DNA of 64,000 nt from Curtobacterium sp. MCBD17_013 (GTDB lineage Bacteria; Actinomycetota; Actinomycetes; Actinomycetales; Microbacteriaceae), in the NCBI RefSeq assembly GCF_003234565.1, contig NZ_QKTU01000005.1, positions 123,259-187,258 on the forward strand. The letters run 5' to 3'. This document shows positions 1-9,514 of the stretch, piece by piece. The stretch's first letter is position 1. Every line of letters begins with the position of its first letter. The notes under the pieces were generated by a model. That model was not told the origin of the DNA and searched no databases. It worked only from the letters and a program-made list of their open reading frames with translations. The position numbers and the translations under genes are program-made.

Positions 1-25
1 GCAGCTCTTCAAGGCCAGCAACTGA
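1..25 (+). CDS. 3' end of a phage gene (partial)
   Basis: In the frame starting at base 2 the sequence reads QLFKASN followed by a TGA stop at 23-25. The AAGGAG ribosome binding site of the next gene starts 16 bases after this stop. The position just before other phage structural genes suggests the end of an upstream virion gene, but seven residues cannot identify it. This is read from spacing and frame only. Confidence 0.4.
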
Positions 26-53
26 GCCGGCCGTACACAACAAGGAGAACAAC

Positions 54-875
54 ATGAGCATCATGAACCTGACCGGCCCGTCCGCTTCGATGATCAACAC
101 GATCATCACCACCACCGAGAATCTCGGCGTCGCAGTGCCGACGCCGGTTGCGGACGCGTACGCCCGATACACCAAGACCGACACCGCACTCCGCACCGTT
201 TACGTCGGTGACGGCGCCCTCGCCACCGCCGTCCTCGCAGCCCTGGACGCCGGACAGGATCCGAATGTCGACCACGAGGTGCAGCGCATCGTCACCTCAG
301 CAGCGGCCGGCAACGAGGCGGTCGCCACGCAGGTGCGCAGCAAGGTGTTGCAGGACCTGGTGGCAGCCCTCACGGACAGTGCTGACGACCTGGTGGCCGC
401 GTGGCAGGAGCCGTTCAACGCCGCCGCTGCGGACATCGCGACGACCGCCGCTCAGCTCGGCCCGATCAGCCTCGCCGCCACCGATGCGGTGGTTCGCCAG
501 GGTGGCGAGGCTGCGGACCAGTGGGCGAAGGCCAGTCAGGCGAACGCCACCATCGACACCATCGTCGGTGCGTGGACGACGCTGGCGATGCAGACCCGGT
601 TCGTGCCGCTGAACAACCGCAACGGGATGCTGCGGTTCACCGACCCGACGTTCGATCAGTGGGACAGCATCCCGCTCAGCGAAGCGAAGTACAACGCATG
701 GGACGCGTACGGCCTCGGGCTCAAGCTCAGCCTCGCGTCCTCTGCCGACTACATCGCACGGGGGCAGGCCATGGAAGCCGGCTACCAGCAGATCGCTGGC
801 GCCGCGGCGGACACGGCGTCGGGCAAGCAGGACATGACGTTCGTGCAGGCCGCTCGGTCAGCGTTCGTGCGCTGA
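54..875 (+). CDS. Phage protein of unknown function, 273 aa
   Basis: I do not recognise a family. The start at 54 is preceded by AAGGAG at 41-46 with good spacing; a second in-frame ATG lies three codons later. The protein is Ala/Thr rich and looks helical through residues 60-170, with no signal peptide or membrane segment. The last third is more ordered, with aromatic residues (motifs FTDPTFDQW and YNAWDAYGLGLKL). It lies two genes upstream of the tape measure gene. In many siphophages that region holds the major tail protein or tail-assembly factors, so a structural or assembly role is plausible but inferred from position only. Confidence 0.7.
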   Translation: MSIMNLTGPSASMINTIITTTENLGVAVPTPVADAYARYTKTDTALRTVYVGDGALATAVLAALDAGQDPNVDHEVQRIVTSAAAGNEAVATQVRSKVLQDLVAALTDSADDLVAAWQEPFNAAAADIATTAAQLGPISLAATDAVVRQGGEAADQWAKASQANATIDTIVGAWTTLAMQTRFVPLNNRNGMLRFTDPTFDQWDSIPLSEAKYNAWDAYGLGLKLSLASSADYIARGQAMEAGYQQIAGAAADTASGKQDMTFVQAARSAFVR

Positions 876-976
876 TCGACACCCCCGGGCACCCACCCCC
901 CAGACGGCGGTGCCAAGGCCTCTGGGCCTTCGGAGAATCCCCCTCCGGCCAAAAAACGATTTGGAAGGCAACTGAC

Positions 977-1252
977 ATGACGGCCAAGAACACCGCCAGA
1001 ACGGCCCAGGACAGCCCTCTGGGGCCTGTTGTGACCTCACTGGCAGACGCAACCGAGCTCGAACGCCGCGACCTCCTAGCGGTTGCTCGCTGGAAGATCG
1101 CGCGGGAGATCGACAACGGTGTCCCGGCACACGCGCTTGCTCGCCTCGTGGGGGAGCTCGGGCGGCTCGACAGCGAGATCCGGCATCTGGACGACCAGAG
1201 CATTATTCACGGCGACGTTCCAGACGGAATTTTCGACCCGTCCAAGTTGTGA
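977..1252 (+). CDS. Small phage protein, 91 aa
   Basis: The ATG at 977 follows GGAAGG at 963-968. The product has a helical core around LLAVARWKIAREIDNGVP and then ALARLVGELGRLDSEI, a pattern I have seen in small actinophage proteins of unsettled function, some annotated near terminase or tail genes. There is no membrane segment. It sits about 100 bases after the preceding gene and 164 bases before the tape measure gene, where a tail assembly chaperone is often found. I see no obvious slippery sequence or second reading-frame extension, so a chaperone role is not supported. A strong terminator follows. Confidence 0.7.
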   Translation: MTAKNTARTAQDSPLGPVVTSLADATELERRDLLAVARWKIAREIDNGVPAHALARLVGELGRLDSEIRHLDDQSIIHGDVPDGIFDPSKL

Positions 1253-1266
1253 CGTAACACCCAAGG

Positions 1267-1307
1267 AAGACCCCGGCTCGCACTGGCGAGTCGGGGTCTT
1301 TTCTTTT
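1267..1307 (+). terminator. Rho-independent terminator after the small phage gene
   Basis: A 15-bp stem (AAGACCCCGGCTCGC at 1267-1281 against GCGAGTCGGGGTCTT at 1286-1300, one G-T wobble) with a four-base loop is followed by TTTTCTTTT. It is the most canonical intrinsic terminator in the window. It implies that the tape measure gene has its own promoter in 1308-1416. Confidence 0.9.
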
Positions 1308-1416
1308 CCCAAATGCTCCGGATATCGGCGGGCAACAACTAGAATGGGATTGGCGGAATGCTAACGGTGGGACTAAAGGCGTCGGCCATTCATCGACGCG
1401 GAATGAGGAACCACCA

Positions 1417-4167
1417 ATGGCAGATCGAAGCGTAAGCGTCTCCCTGACCGCGCAGGTCAACGGCTACATCTCCGGCATGCAGAAGGCTGCTGCGGAAACC
1501 CGGAACATGGGCTCCGAGGCTGAGAATCTGGCGAAGAAGAAGGAATCGTTCACTTCTCTGGGCATCGCTATCGGCGGTATCGGTGCGCTTGCTGCGGCCG
1601 GGTTCGCGTCCATGGTGAAGGCGACCGCCGATTTCGATGCGCAGATGGCGCAGGTGCAGACCCTTTCGCATGCGACTGCTGCGGAGATGACGGGGCTCCG
1701 GAACGCCGCCCTGACGATGGGGCAGGGCATCGGGTTCTCTGCCACGCAGGTTGCGGATGCGGAGACTGAGCTGACGAAGGCCGGCGTTTCGGTCAAGGAT
1801 CAGCTTGGTGGTGCACTGAAGGGTGCGCTCGACTTGGCGGCGGCCGGTCAGCTGAATGTGGCTGATGCGACGTCGATTGCGGCGTCTGCGATGACACAGT
1901 TCAAGCTGAAGGGTGCGGACGTTCCCCACATCGCTGACCTGCTGGCGGCTGGTGCGGACAAGGCTCTTGGTTCGGTGCAGGATCTCGGCGAAGCACTGAA
2001 GTACGTGGGTCCGGTGTCGGAGTCGCTTGGAGTGTCGATCGAGCAGACCACGGGCGTGCTCGCGGAGTTCGCGCAGAACGGCATCATCGGCGAGCAGGCT
2101 GGCACGGAGCTGCGCGGTGTGCTGCTCTCACTGACTGCGCCGTCGCAGCTCGCGGCGCAGACGATGGAGAAGTACAACATCAACCTGTACGACGCGCAGG
2201 GGAACTTCATCGGCGTTGATGGTGCGGCGCAGCAGTTGAAGAAGAACCTGGGGCCGTTGGATCAGGCGACGCGGAACGCGGCGTTGGGGCAGATTTTCGG
2301 CAACGCGCAGATCACTGCGGCGAACGTTCTCTACGAGGGCGGGGCGAAGGCTGTCGACTCGTGGACGAACAAGGTCAACGACCAGGGGTTCGCGGCTGAG
2401 CAGGCGTCTGGCAAAATGAATTCCCTCAATGGGGACCTGTCAAAGCTGAAGGCGGCGCTCGAGTCCGCTGAAATTTCCACCGGTGAGGGTTCCACGGGCC
2501 TTCTGCGGTCAGCTACTCAGGGCCTCACGGGGCTCGTGTCGGCGTATGCGAGCGCGAGTCCTGTTGCGAAGGACCTGACGTTGGCGGTTGTTGGCGTGAC
2601 GGCGGCGGTGGGGCTCTCTGGTGGCGCGTTCCTGGTGCTGGTGCCGAAGATCGCGGCGGCGAAGGCTGCGCTCACCGGCATGCAGGTGTCCGGGAAGTCG
2701 GCCGGCCTCGCGATCGGTTCGCTAACGGCTGGCATCACGCTTGCTACCACCGTGTTCGCGCTGTACGCGAACCAGCAGTCCAAGATCGCGAACAACGCAT
2801 CGGAGCTCCTGGCGACGCTTGATCAGCAGACGGGCGCGGTCACGAAGAACACACGCGCGTACGTGGCGCAGGTTCTTGCGCAGGATCACGCATACGAGGC
2901 GGCGAAGAAGGCGGGCGTCGGGCAGAAGGAGCTTACCGACGCGGTGAGCGAGGGCGGCGATGCGCTCGACGACGTGCTCCGGAAGATTGGCAAGACCAAC
3001 ACCTTCGGCGGCATCTTCACTGGCCAGTCGGAGGCGGCTCACTCGGCCGGCCAGAACATCGCGATGCTGTCGAAGTCTGTCGAGGACAGCAAGAAGCAGT
3101 TCCAGGACCAGAAGAAGGCTACTGACGACAGCTCCTCCTCTACCGCCTCGGCTGGTGACGCGGCAGCAGGGGCTTCTACTGACATCGATTCCCTGTCGAG
3201 CTCGAGTGACACGGCAGCGCAGAGCATCGAGAACGTATCGAACGCGCTGAAGGACTTGTCGTCCCCGACGCTGGATGCGCGGTCCGCGTACCGCGACTAC
3301 CAGGCCGCGATCGATGCGGTGACGTCAAGCATCAAGGACAACGGCACCACGCTGGACGACAACACAGACAAGGGTCGAGCGAACGAGGCGGCGCTTGATG
3401 CGATCGCGTCGTCCACGGAGAGCTACGCGGGTGCGCTGTACACGCAGACGGGTTCGCAGGACCAGGCGACCAAGGCGATGGAATCTGGGCGCAACTCGCT
3501 GATTGCTGCGCTGGGACAGTACGGCATCACCGGCGCGGCAGCGCAGCAGTACGCGGACAAGATCCTTGGCACGCCGAAAGACTGGGCAACCGCTTTCTCG
3601 AACAACGCGGGAAGCTCCAAGGGACCGGTCGACACGCTGAAGCTGGCGATCGAGTCCATCCCCAAGACGTACAGCACCCGTATGAGCGTCATCGTGTCCG
3701 GTGCCGAGAACGTGAACGCGACGAAGAATGCCGTGAACGGACTCGCCGCCGCGATTCAGCATGCCGCCTCGGTTGGTGCGTCGACGCCGATCGTGGCGCA
3801 CGCGTCGTCGGGGAACGTCGCCTTCGCCTCTGGTGGGTACGTGTCCGGTCCCGGCACGGGAACGTCGGACTCTATCGACGCGAAGCTCTCGAACGGCGAG
3901 TTCGTGTTCAAGGCAGCGGCGGTCGACCGGCTCGGCCTCGGGTTCCTGAACGGGCTGAACTCAGGCAAGCCACGAGGCTACGCAGACGGTGGACTTGTGA
4001 CGCCTAACTACGCCGCCGCACCTTCCGTGTACGTGTCGCCTGCGCCGGCACCCGTCGTGGAAGTAACCATCAACGGTGCGGACATCTCGAGCTTCGTCGA
4101 TATCCGCGTTGACGGGAAGCTGCGGCAGGAAGCACGTGTCCGCAGCAACGGTTCGAGGGGACGCTGA
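1417..4167 (+). CDS. Phage tail tape measure protein (TP901 type)
   Basis: This 916-residue protein sets tail length in siphophages by serving as the ruler inside the tail tube. Residues 70-330 match the TP901 tape measure core as I know it, with TADFDAQMAQVQTLSHA near residue 70 and the LGQIFGNAQITAANVLYEGG region near 290-310. Hydrophobic stretches near 45-68, 386-420 and 430-450 are the segments usually proposed to enter the membrane during DNA injection. The C-terminal part carries the common Gly-rich sequence ASGGYVSGPGTGTSDSIDAK. A start at 1417 lies a few bases after a GAGGA element. The gene appears intact. What is odd is that no distal tail, baseplate, lysin or holin genes follow. 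Confidence 0.95.
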   Translation: MADRSVSVSLTAQVNGYISGMQKAAAETRNMGSEAENLAKKKESFTSLGIAIGGIGALAAAGFASMVKATADFDAQMAQVQTLSHATAAEMTGLRNAALTMGQGIGFSATQVADAETELTKAGVSVKDQLGGALKGALDLAAAGQLNVADATSIAASAMTQFKLKGADVPHIADLLAAGADKALGSVQDLGEALKYVGPVSESLGVSIEQTTGVLAEFAQNGIIGEQAGTELRGVLLSLTAPSQLAAQTMEKYNINLYDAQGNFIGVDGAAQQLKKNLGPLDQATRNAALGQIFGNAQITAANVLYEGGAKAVDSWTNKVNDQGFAAEQASGKMNSLNGDLSKLKAALESAEISTGEGSTGLLRSATQGLTGLVSAYASASPVAKDLTLAVVGVTAAVGLSGGAFLVLVPKIAAAKAALTGMQVSGKSAGLAIGSLTAGITLATTVFALYANQQSKIANNASELLATLDQQTGAVTKNTRAYVAQVLAQDHAYEAAKKAGVGQKELTDAVSEGGDALDDVLRKIGKTNTFGGIFTGQSEAAHSAGQNIAMLSKSVEDSKKQFQDQKKATDDSSSSTASAGDAAAGASTDIDSLSSSSDTAAQSIENVSNALKDLSSPTLDARSAYRDYQAAIDAVTSSIKDNGTTLDDNTDKGRANEAALDAIASSTESYAGALYTQTGSQDQATKAMESGRNSLIAALGQYGITGAAAQQYADKILGTPKDWATAFSNNAGSSKGPVDTLKLAIESIPKTYSTRMSVIVSGAENVNATKNAVNGLAAAIQHAASVGASTPIVAHASSGNVAFASGGYVSGPGTGTSDSIDAKLSNGEFVFKAAAVDRLGLGFLNGLNSGKPRGYADGGLVTPNYAAAPSVYVSPAPAPVVEVTINGADISSFVDIRVDGKLRQEARVRSNGSRGR

Positions 4168-4173
4168 TGCAAG

Positions 4174-4208
4174 GAGCGGCCTCCGGAGGGTACGTCCGGA
4201 GACCGCTC
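4174..4208. terminator. Bidirectional hairpin terminator
   Basis: GAGCGGCCTCCGGA at 4174-4187 pairs with TCCGGAGACCGCTC at 4195-4208 with one mismatch. It lies between the convergent tape measure gene and the 66-aa minus-strand gene, so it can stop transcription from both sides. There is no long T tract. Confidence 0.6.
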
Positions 4209-4231
4209 GTCGTGAACAGTACCGCTGACAG

Positions 4232-4432
4232 CTACTTCGCGTTGTTCTCGGTGCGCTGGATGTCGAACACCTTGGTTGCGTCGACCGTGGCGATCAGTTC
4301 TCGGTTTTGCCCGAAACCCTGGTAGAAGTCGAAGAAGCCGCCGGTGTGCAAGGCGTAGCTGTCCGCTTCGATGTCGAAGGCGAGCGCGACGCCCCCGTTG
4401 ACGTGCGAGTTGATCTTGTAGATGTACTTCAT
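4232..4432 (-). CDS. Small prophage cargo protein, 66 aa
   Basis: The reading frame has a balanced composition (MKYIYKINSHVNGGVALAFD at the start, Lys and Asn rich) unlike a shadow of GC-rich DNA. A GGGGAGAG ribosome binding site lies 4-11 bases before the ATG. No domain is recognised. There is no signal peptide or membrane segment; the sequence suggests a small beta-rich soluble protein. It is transcribed against the late phage genes and sits next to the attachment site, a place where lysogenic conversion genes are commonly carried. That role is inferred from position. Confidence 0.65.
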   Translation of the reverse strand: MKYIYKINSHVNGGVALAFDIEADSYALHTGGFFDFYQGFGQNRELIATVDATKVFDIQRTENNAK

Positions 4433-4593
4433 CGTGCTCTCCCCATGGTGTTCGGTGTCCTGCTCCGGACGGGACGAACGCTAGCCGGGACGTCGGACAT
4501 CCGGAGCTGCCCGCCCTTACGGGCCGAGCAGAGTGCGAGATGCATTTGGCTCGGGGACGCGCTACGTTCCTTGAGCCGACCTCAAGGGGGATC

Positions 4594-4995
4594 ATGTCCG
4601 ACAAGCTACCGCCGCAGCCCAACCTCAATGCCGCACCGGGAGGTCAGCCGACCAGCGGTCCCGGTTGTTTCAAGGTGTTCGGGATCGGCTGCGGTGGAAT
4701 CGTCGCCCTCGCGATCATCCTGACCGTCATCGGATCGTTCTCACACTCGAGCGACGACAGCGTTTCAGACAACAGCTTCGAGGCGAAAAGTGCGTGTGAG
4801 AACCAGGTAAAGGACCACCTGAAGTCACCGTCTACGGCCAAGTTCAACGACTCCGTGTCCGGGGTCGGACCGTTCACCGTGACCGGCACGGTCGACTCGG
4901 AGAACAGCTTCGGCGCGATGCTGCGTTCGAACTTCGAGTGCTCCGTCCGTGTCACTGAGACCCAGACCTTCACAACGGTCAAGTACCTCGGCTAA
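4594..4995 (+). CDS. Single-pass membrane protein with extracellular C-terminal domain, 133 aa
   Basis: The ATG at 4594 is chosen because AAGGGGGA lies just before it at 4584-4591; an upstream ATG at 4540 lacks one. Residues 1-28 are Pro/Gly rich, 29-49 form a membrane helix (FGIGCGGIVALAIILTVIGS), and the rest should be extracytoplasmic. The segment ACENQVKDHLKSPSTAKF resembles a motif shared by small membrane or secreted proteins of phages, plasmids and Gram-positive hosts whose function is unknown. Two cysteines at either end of the domain could form a disulfide. It is the last gene before the attachment site and is likely expressed in the lysogen. Confidence 0.75.
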   Translation: MSDKLPPQPNLNAAPGGQPTSGPGCFKVFGIGCGGIVALAIILTVIGSFSHSSDDSVSDNSFEAKSACENQVKDHLKSPSTAKFNDSVSGVGPFTVTGTVDSENSFGAMLRSNFECSVRVTETQTFTTVKYLG

Positions 4996-5203
4996 GCCCC
5001 CCCGGCCACCCGTCCCCCCGCCGTAGCCCGCGGGACCGCCTGGTCCTGCGTCTCGCGGTGCGCGCGGGTCTGGGGCGAGACTGCCCACGTTTCACCCACA
5101 ACTCTCGGTAATCGATAGCAACTGAGTCAACTCGAAACGGTCCTCAGTAGCGGTAGATACGGGGAAGCCGGGGCCGTCCTCACTGCTGGTGCGGCATCGA
5201 ACA

Positions 5204-5228
5204 GGGTTCAAATCCCACCGTCTCCGCC
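5204..5228 (+). other. Prophage attachment site (attR): tRNA 3' end remnant
   Basis: The bases contain a T-loop (GGGTTCAAATCCC), then AC, the acceptor strand CGTCTCC, a discriminator G and CC, which is the 3' end of a tRNA whose 5' strand would be GGAGACG. The left half of the T-stem does not pair (CAGGG against CCCAC), so no whole tRNA is present. Identity begins at the T-arm, as expected at the far end of an element integrated in a tRNA gene. G at the discriminator position and the acceptor sequence favour tRNA-Ser, compare the intact tRNA-Ser at 14426-14510. The rest of 4996-5301 shows no gene. Confidence 0.6.
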
Positions 5229-5301
5229 GTATCCGGCGTCGAGCTCCACGGATCCCTGCTCTACGGGTTCTGAGCCACCGCTGCCCGCCCCGCCCGACCG
5301 C

Positions 5302-6864
5302 CTACCCCGCGACCCCCGAGTCGTCCACGTCGGTGAGCACCAGCGTCAGGGGCGACCCCTCGGCCGGGAACGCGACGTCGGGCGCCCGCCCATCGTTCCG
5401 GTACGGCCCCGCGTCCCACCGGAGCGTCCACGCGACGCGGCGGCCGTCGTCGTCGAAAGCGTCCGTGACGGCCGTCCGCACGGCCAGACCGGGGTATCGC
5501 GCGGGGTCGACGGACCGCTGTGTGAGTTCGGGCGGGGTCGTGGTGGTCGGGATGGGCGCGTCCGCGACGCTGCGTGCGCTGCCGGCGCTCGCCCCGCTCG
5601 CCCCGCTCGCCCCGCTCGCCACCGTGATCGCGCGAGCCGGTCCGTTCGATCGCGCGTAGCCGACGACGACGTCGTTCGGTGCCGCCGCCGGGACCGGTGT
5701 CGACACGCTCGTCACCGCGATGCCCTGCTGCGCGGTGCCGAGTCGGGCGAGGTCGTAGGCCCCGCTCCAGGCCGAAACCTGCGTCACGACCCACTGCCGG
5801 GAGGCCCCGTCCGGCCTGGCCACGAAGAGCTGCGTCGTCCGCCCGCTCCCGCTGCCGACGTACTTGTAGTAGGCGATCACCGGTCGCCCTGCGCGGTCGA
5901 ACCCGATGCGCGTCGCGTCGTTGAGCAGACCGCTCCCGGTGAGTGGGAGGTCGTCCACCACGACCCCAGACGTCCCGAACGTGATGGTCGGCGGGAGCGT
6001 CGTCCCGTCGAGGCCGTACCACTGGCGCAGGTCCTGGCTCCGCGCCGCCGAGAGCCGTCCGTTCGTGTCCGCGTCCGTCGGGTCCCCGCGCCAGACCCAC
6101 ACCATCCACCACCAGCCGTCGGGACCGGGCACCGGCAGGGTCGGGTAAGGACTGACGTCGTTCGACATGCCCTCGAGCAGGATGCGGCCGTCGGGGTACG
6201 GCGCGTACCGCATGTCCTCCCCCGCGACGCTCACCCACCGCTTCGACGACTCGACGTACCCGTACAGGAACTGGTTGCCGCGGCCGGACTCCCCGTTCCG
6301 CCACGACAGGAACACCTGCCCCTGGGGGCCCCGGAAGAACGTCGGGTAGCTGCAGGCGCCGAGCTCCGCACCGGCGTCGAGGTACCGCCGGACCTCGGCA
6401 CCCGTGCGGTCCTTCACCACCCAGACGCCGTCCATGGGCCCCGGCGCGTCCTTGCTCCGGAGCGTGGTCGGGTCGTCCGCCGACGTGGTCCGCCAGTACC
6501 GGAGCGCGGTGTTGTGGTTGTTCCCGGTGACGTGCAGGTCCCCCTGCCGGTCGACGACCGCGGACACCGAGTTGTGCGAGTCGTTGATGTTCCCGTTGCT
6601 CGCCGTCGCCGTCGCCTGCCCCTGGTCGAACACGACGGCGGCGCCGGCACCGTCGAGCAGCGTGGTGTCCGATCGGGTGCGGGCCGTCGCGCCGGAGACG
6701 TCGACGTCGAGCACGCCCATCGTCCGGTCGGCCCGGTACCGCGCGATGAGGACGTGCCCGTTCCGGGGGTTCCGCACGACCGCCTGCGGGATCATCATCC
6801 CCGCCCAGCAGCGCGCGGGACTCCCGTCGGGGGCCGGGACGCTGACGGTTCGGACGACGCTCAT
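5302..6864 (-). CDS. BNR_4 repeat-containing protein, possible glycan-active enzyme
   Basis: This 520-residue protein has the hallmarks of the BNR_4 beta-propeller family: DSHNS at 95-99, HVTGNNHN at 111-118, and a YPTFFRGPQGQVFLSW stretch near 172-187. Relatives include polysaccharide lyases and uncharacterised sialidase-like propellers, so a role in binding or cleaving plant or algal glycans is possible; the substrate cannot be read from the sequence. The start follows AGGAGG at a good distance. I see no signal peptide or lipobox, so it may act inside the cell. Near the C-terminus an ASGASGASGAS linker is encoded by a 9-bp tandem repeat. It is the first chromosomal gene after the prophage end. 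Confidence 0.8.
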   Translation of the reverse strand: MSVVRTVSVPAPDGSPARCWAGMMIPQAVVRNPRNGHVLIARYRADRTMGVLDVDVSGATARTRSDTTLLDGAGAAVVFDQGQATATASNGNINDSHNSVSAVVDRQGDLHVTGNNHNTALRYWRTTSADDPTTLRSKDAPGPMDGVWVVKDRTGAEVRRYLDAGAELGACSYPTFFRGPQGQVFLSWRNGESGRGNQFLYGYVESSKRWVSVAGEDMRYAPYPDGRILLEGMSNDVSPYPTLPVPGPDGWWWMVWVWRGDPTDADTNGRLSAARSQDLRQWYGLDGTTLPPTITFGTSGVVVDDLPLTGSGLLNDATRIGFDRAGRPVIAYYKYVGSGSGRTTQLFVARPDGASRQWVVTQVSAWSGAYDLARLGTAQQGIAVTSVSTPVPAAAPNDVVVGYARSNGPARAITVASGASGASGASAGSARSVADAPIPTTTTPPELTQRSVDPARYPGLAVRTAVTDAFDDDGRRVAWTLRWDAGPYRNDGRAPDVAFPAEGSPLTLVLTDVDDSGVAG

Positions 6865-6928
6865 GGCACTCCTCCTGTCCGAGCCGACGATGTGTCGACT
6901 CGGGCAGGACGGTACGACGAGCGCACCG

Positions 6929-6956
6929 GCCGGGAGGCCCGGCTCCGGCCCCGCTC
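6929..6956. repeat. CGGGAGGC-family hairpin, downstream of the LCP gene
   Basis: GGCCGGGAGGCCCGG followed by CTCCGGCC forms overlapping GC-rich hairpins. It belongs to the dispersed CGGGAGGC family described in the findings and lies just past the stop of the minus-strand LCP gene, where it may act as a terminator. The remaining 6865-7051 has no gene that I can support. Confidence 0.45.
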
Positions 6957-7051
6957 ACCCCGCACGTCACCTCGTGGTCGCGTCCGCGACCCGAGTGTTC
7001 CTCCGGTCACTCGGCCGCGACCGATTCGGCTCCGCTGCCCGGTCCGGCTCG

Positions 7052-8446
<1,395 letters not shown>

Positions 8447-8541
8447 GACGCTTCCTCCTGGCAGTTCGGGCTGACGGCTCGGGTGCCGTCGTCCGCGGGG
8501 ACGATACCCGAGCGGGTGGCCACCGCCGGGATCCCCTCGGC

Positions 8542-8562
8542 GTGCCCCCGAACGGGGGTCAC
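8542..8562 (-). terminator. Hairpin downstream of the LysR gene
   Basis: GTGCCCCCG and CGGGGGTCAC form a tight hairpin around AA, 13 bases past the stop of the minus-strand LysR gene. No T tract is present, as is common in this GC-rich sequence. Confidence 0.5.
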
Positions 8563-8574
8563 GTCGAGGGAGCG

Positions 8575-9447
8575 TCAGGCCCCCGCGCGCGCGATCGAAT
8601 GCCCCTTGATGACGCGGTCCGCGCCCGTACGGATCGCGTTGACGAGCTCCGACATCGCGACGCTCGGCGGTCCGGCACGCGACACGAGCGTGAACTCCGT
8701 CCAGCCCGGGTCCGGCAGTCCGGTCAGTGGGACCAACCCGGCCGGGAGGATCGACCCGGGGTGCACGGTCACGCCCAGCCCGGCGTACACCGCTGCCCGG
8801 ATGCCCTGTTGGCTCGCGGACACGCAGGTGATCCGGTAGGGCCGGCCGGCACCCTCGAGCGCGGCGACGGCGGCATCACGGGTCACGCTCGTGCCGGGGT
8901 AGGTGACGAGGTGCACGGGTTCGTCCGGGTCGACGACCTCACCCTCGCGCCCGGCCCACACGAGCGGGTCGCGGAACACCAGGTCGCCGACGTCCTCGCT
9001 CGGACGGCGCTTGACGAGGGCGAGGTCGAGCCGGTTGCTCCGGACCTCCTCGCGCAGTTCCGCGGTCAGCCCCACCCGGAGGTCGAGGTCCACCGAGGGG
9101 TACGCGTTCCGGAAGTCGAGCAGGATGTCCGGCAGACCGGTCGCGACGATGTCCTCGGACGCACCGAACCGGATGTGACCGGCGAGTCCGGTGTCCGTGA
9201 AGTACGCCTCGGCCTGTCCCTGTGCGGCGAGGATCTCGCGGGCGAAGCGGACCATGGCCATGCCGTCCGGTGTCAGCTCCACCGCGTGCGTGTCCCGTCG
9301 GAACAGTTGCCGACCGGTCTGTCGCTCGAGTCGGGCGACGTGTCCGCTGATCGTCGACTGCCGCAGACCGAGGTCTTTGGCAGCAGCGGTGAAGCCCCCC
9401 GTGCGCTCCACGGCGAGGAAGCTCGTGAGCAGTGCGGTCTCGAACAT
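8575..9447 (-). CDS. LysR family transcriptional regulator
   Basis: The 290-residue protein has the LysR layout: an N-terminal winged helix-turn-helix (TGGFTAAAKDLGLRQSTISG, residues about 13-32) and a C-terminal periplasmic-binding-like effector domain beginning near residue 85 with the typical GHIRFGASEDI. Two ATG codons are adjacent at 9450 and 9447; the second gives the better spacing to AGGAGG and is used here. The effector cannot be inferred. The neighbouring MFS transporter and GntR regulator on the same strand are candidate partners, but LysR proteins usually control a divergent gene and none is present here. Confidence 0.9.
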   Translation of the reverse strand: MFETALLTSFLAVERTGGFTAAAKDLGLRQSTISGHVARLERQTGRQLFRRDTHAVELTPDGMAMVRFAREILAAQGQAEAYFTDTGLAGHIRFGASEDIVATGLPDILLDFRNAYPSVDLDLRVGLTAELREEVRSNRLDLALVKRRPSEDVGDLVFRDPLVWAGREGEVVDPDEPVHLVTYPGTSVTRDAAVAALEGAGRPYRITCVSASQQGIRAAVYAGLGVTVHPGSILPAGLVPLTGLPDPGWTEFTLVSRAGPPSVAMSELVNAIRTGADRVIKGHSIARAGA

Positions 9448-9514
9448 CATGGCCCTCCTATCATGAATTGCGATCACGGTAGCAGCGGTAGCCGAGTTCC
9501 GCGATGGCGGTCGT

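Noticed and set aside
875..1260. Programmed frameshift tail-assembly chaperone pair
   Set aside because: No slippery heptamer and no overlapping second frame were seen between the two small phage genes.
4307..4723. Plus-strand 138-codon frame across the prophage cargo genes
   Set aside because: It lies antisense to the 66-aa gene and overlaps the start of the membrane protein gene in another frame; no ribosome binding site.
5189..5230. A complete tRNA or tmRNA gene
   Set aside because: Only the T-loop and 3' acceptor strand are present, and the 5' half of the T-stem does not pair.
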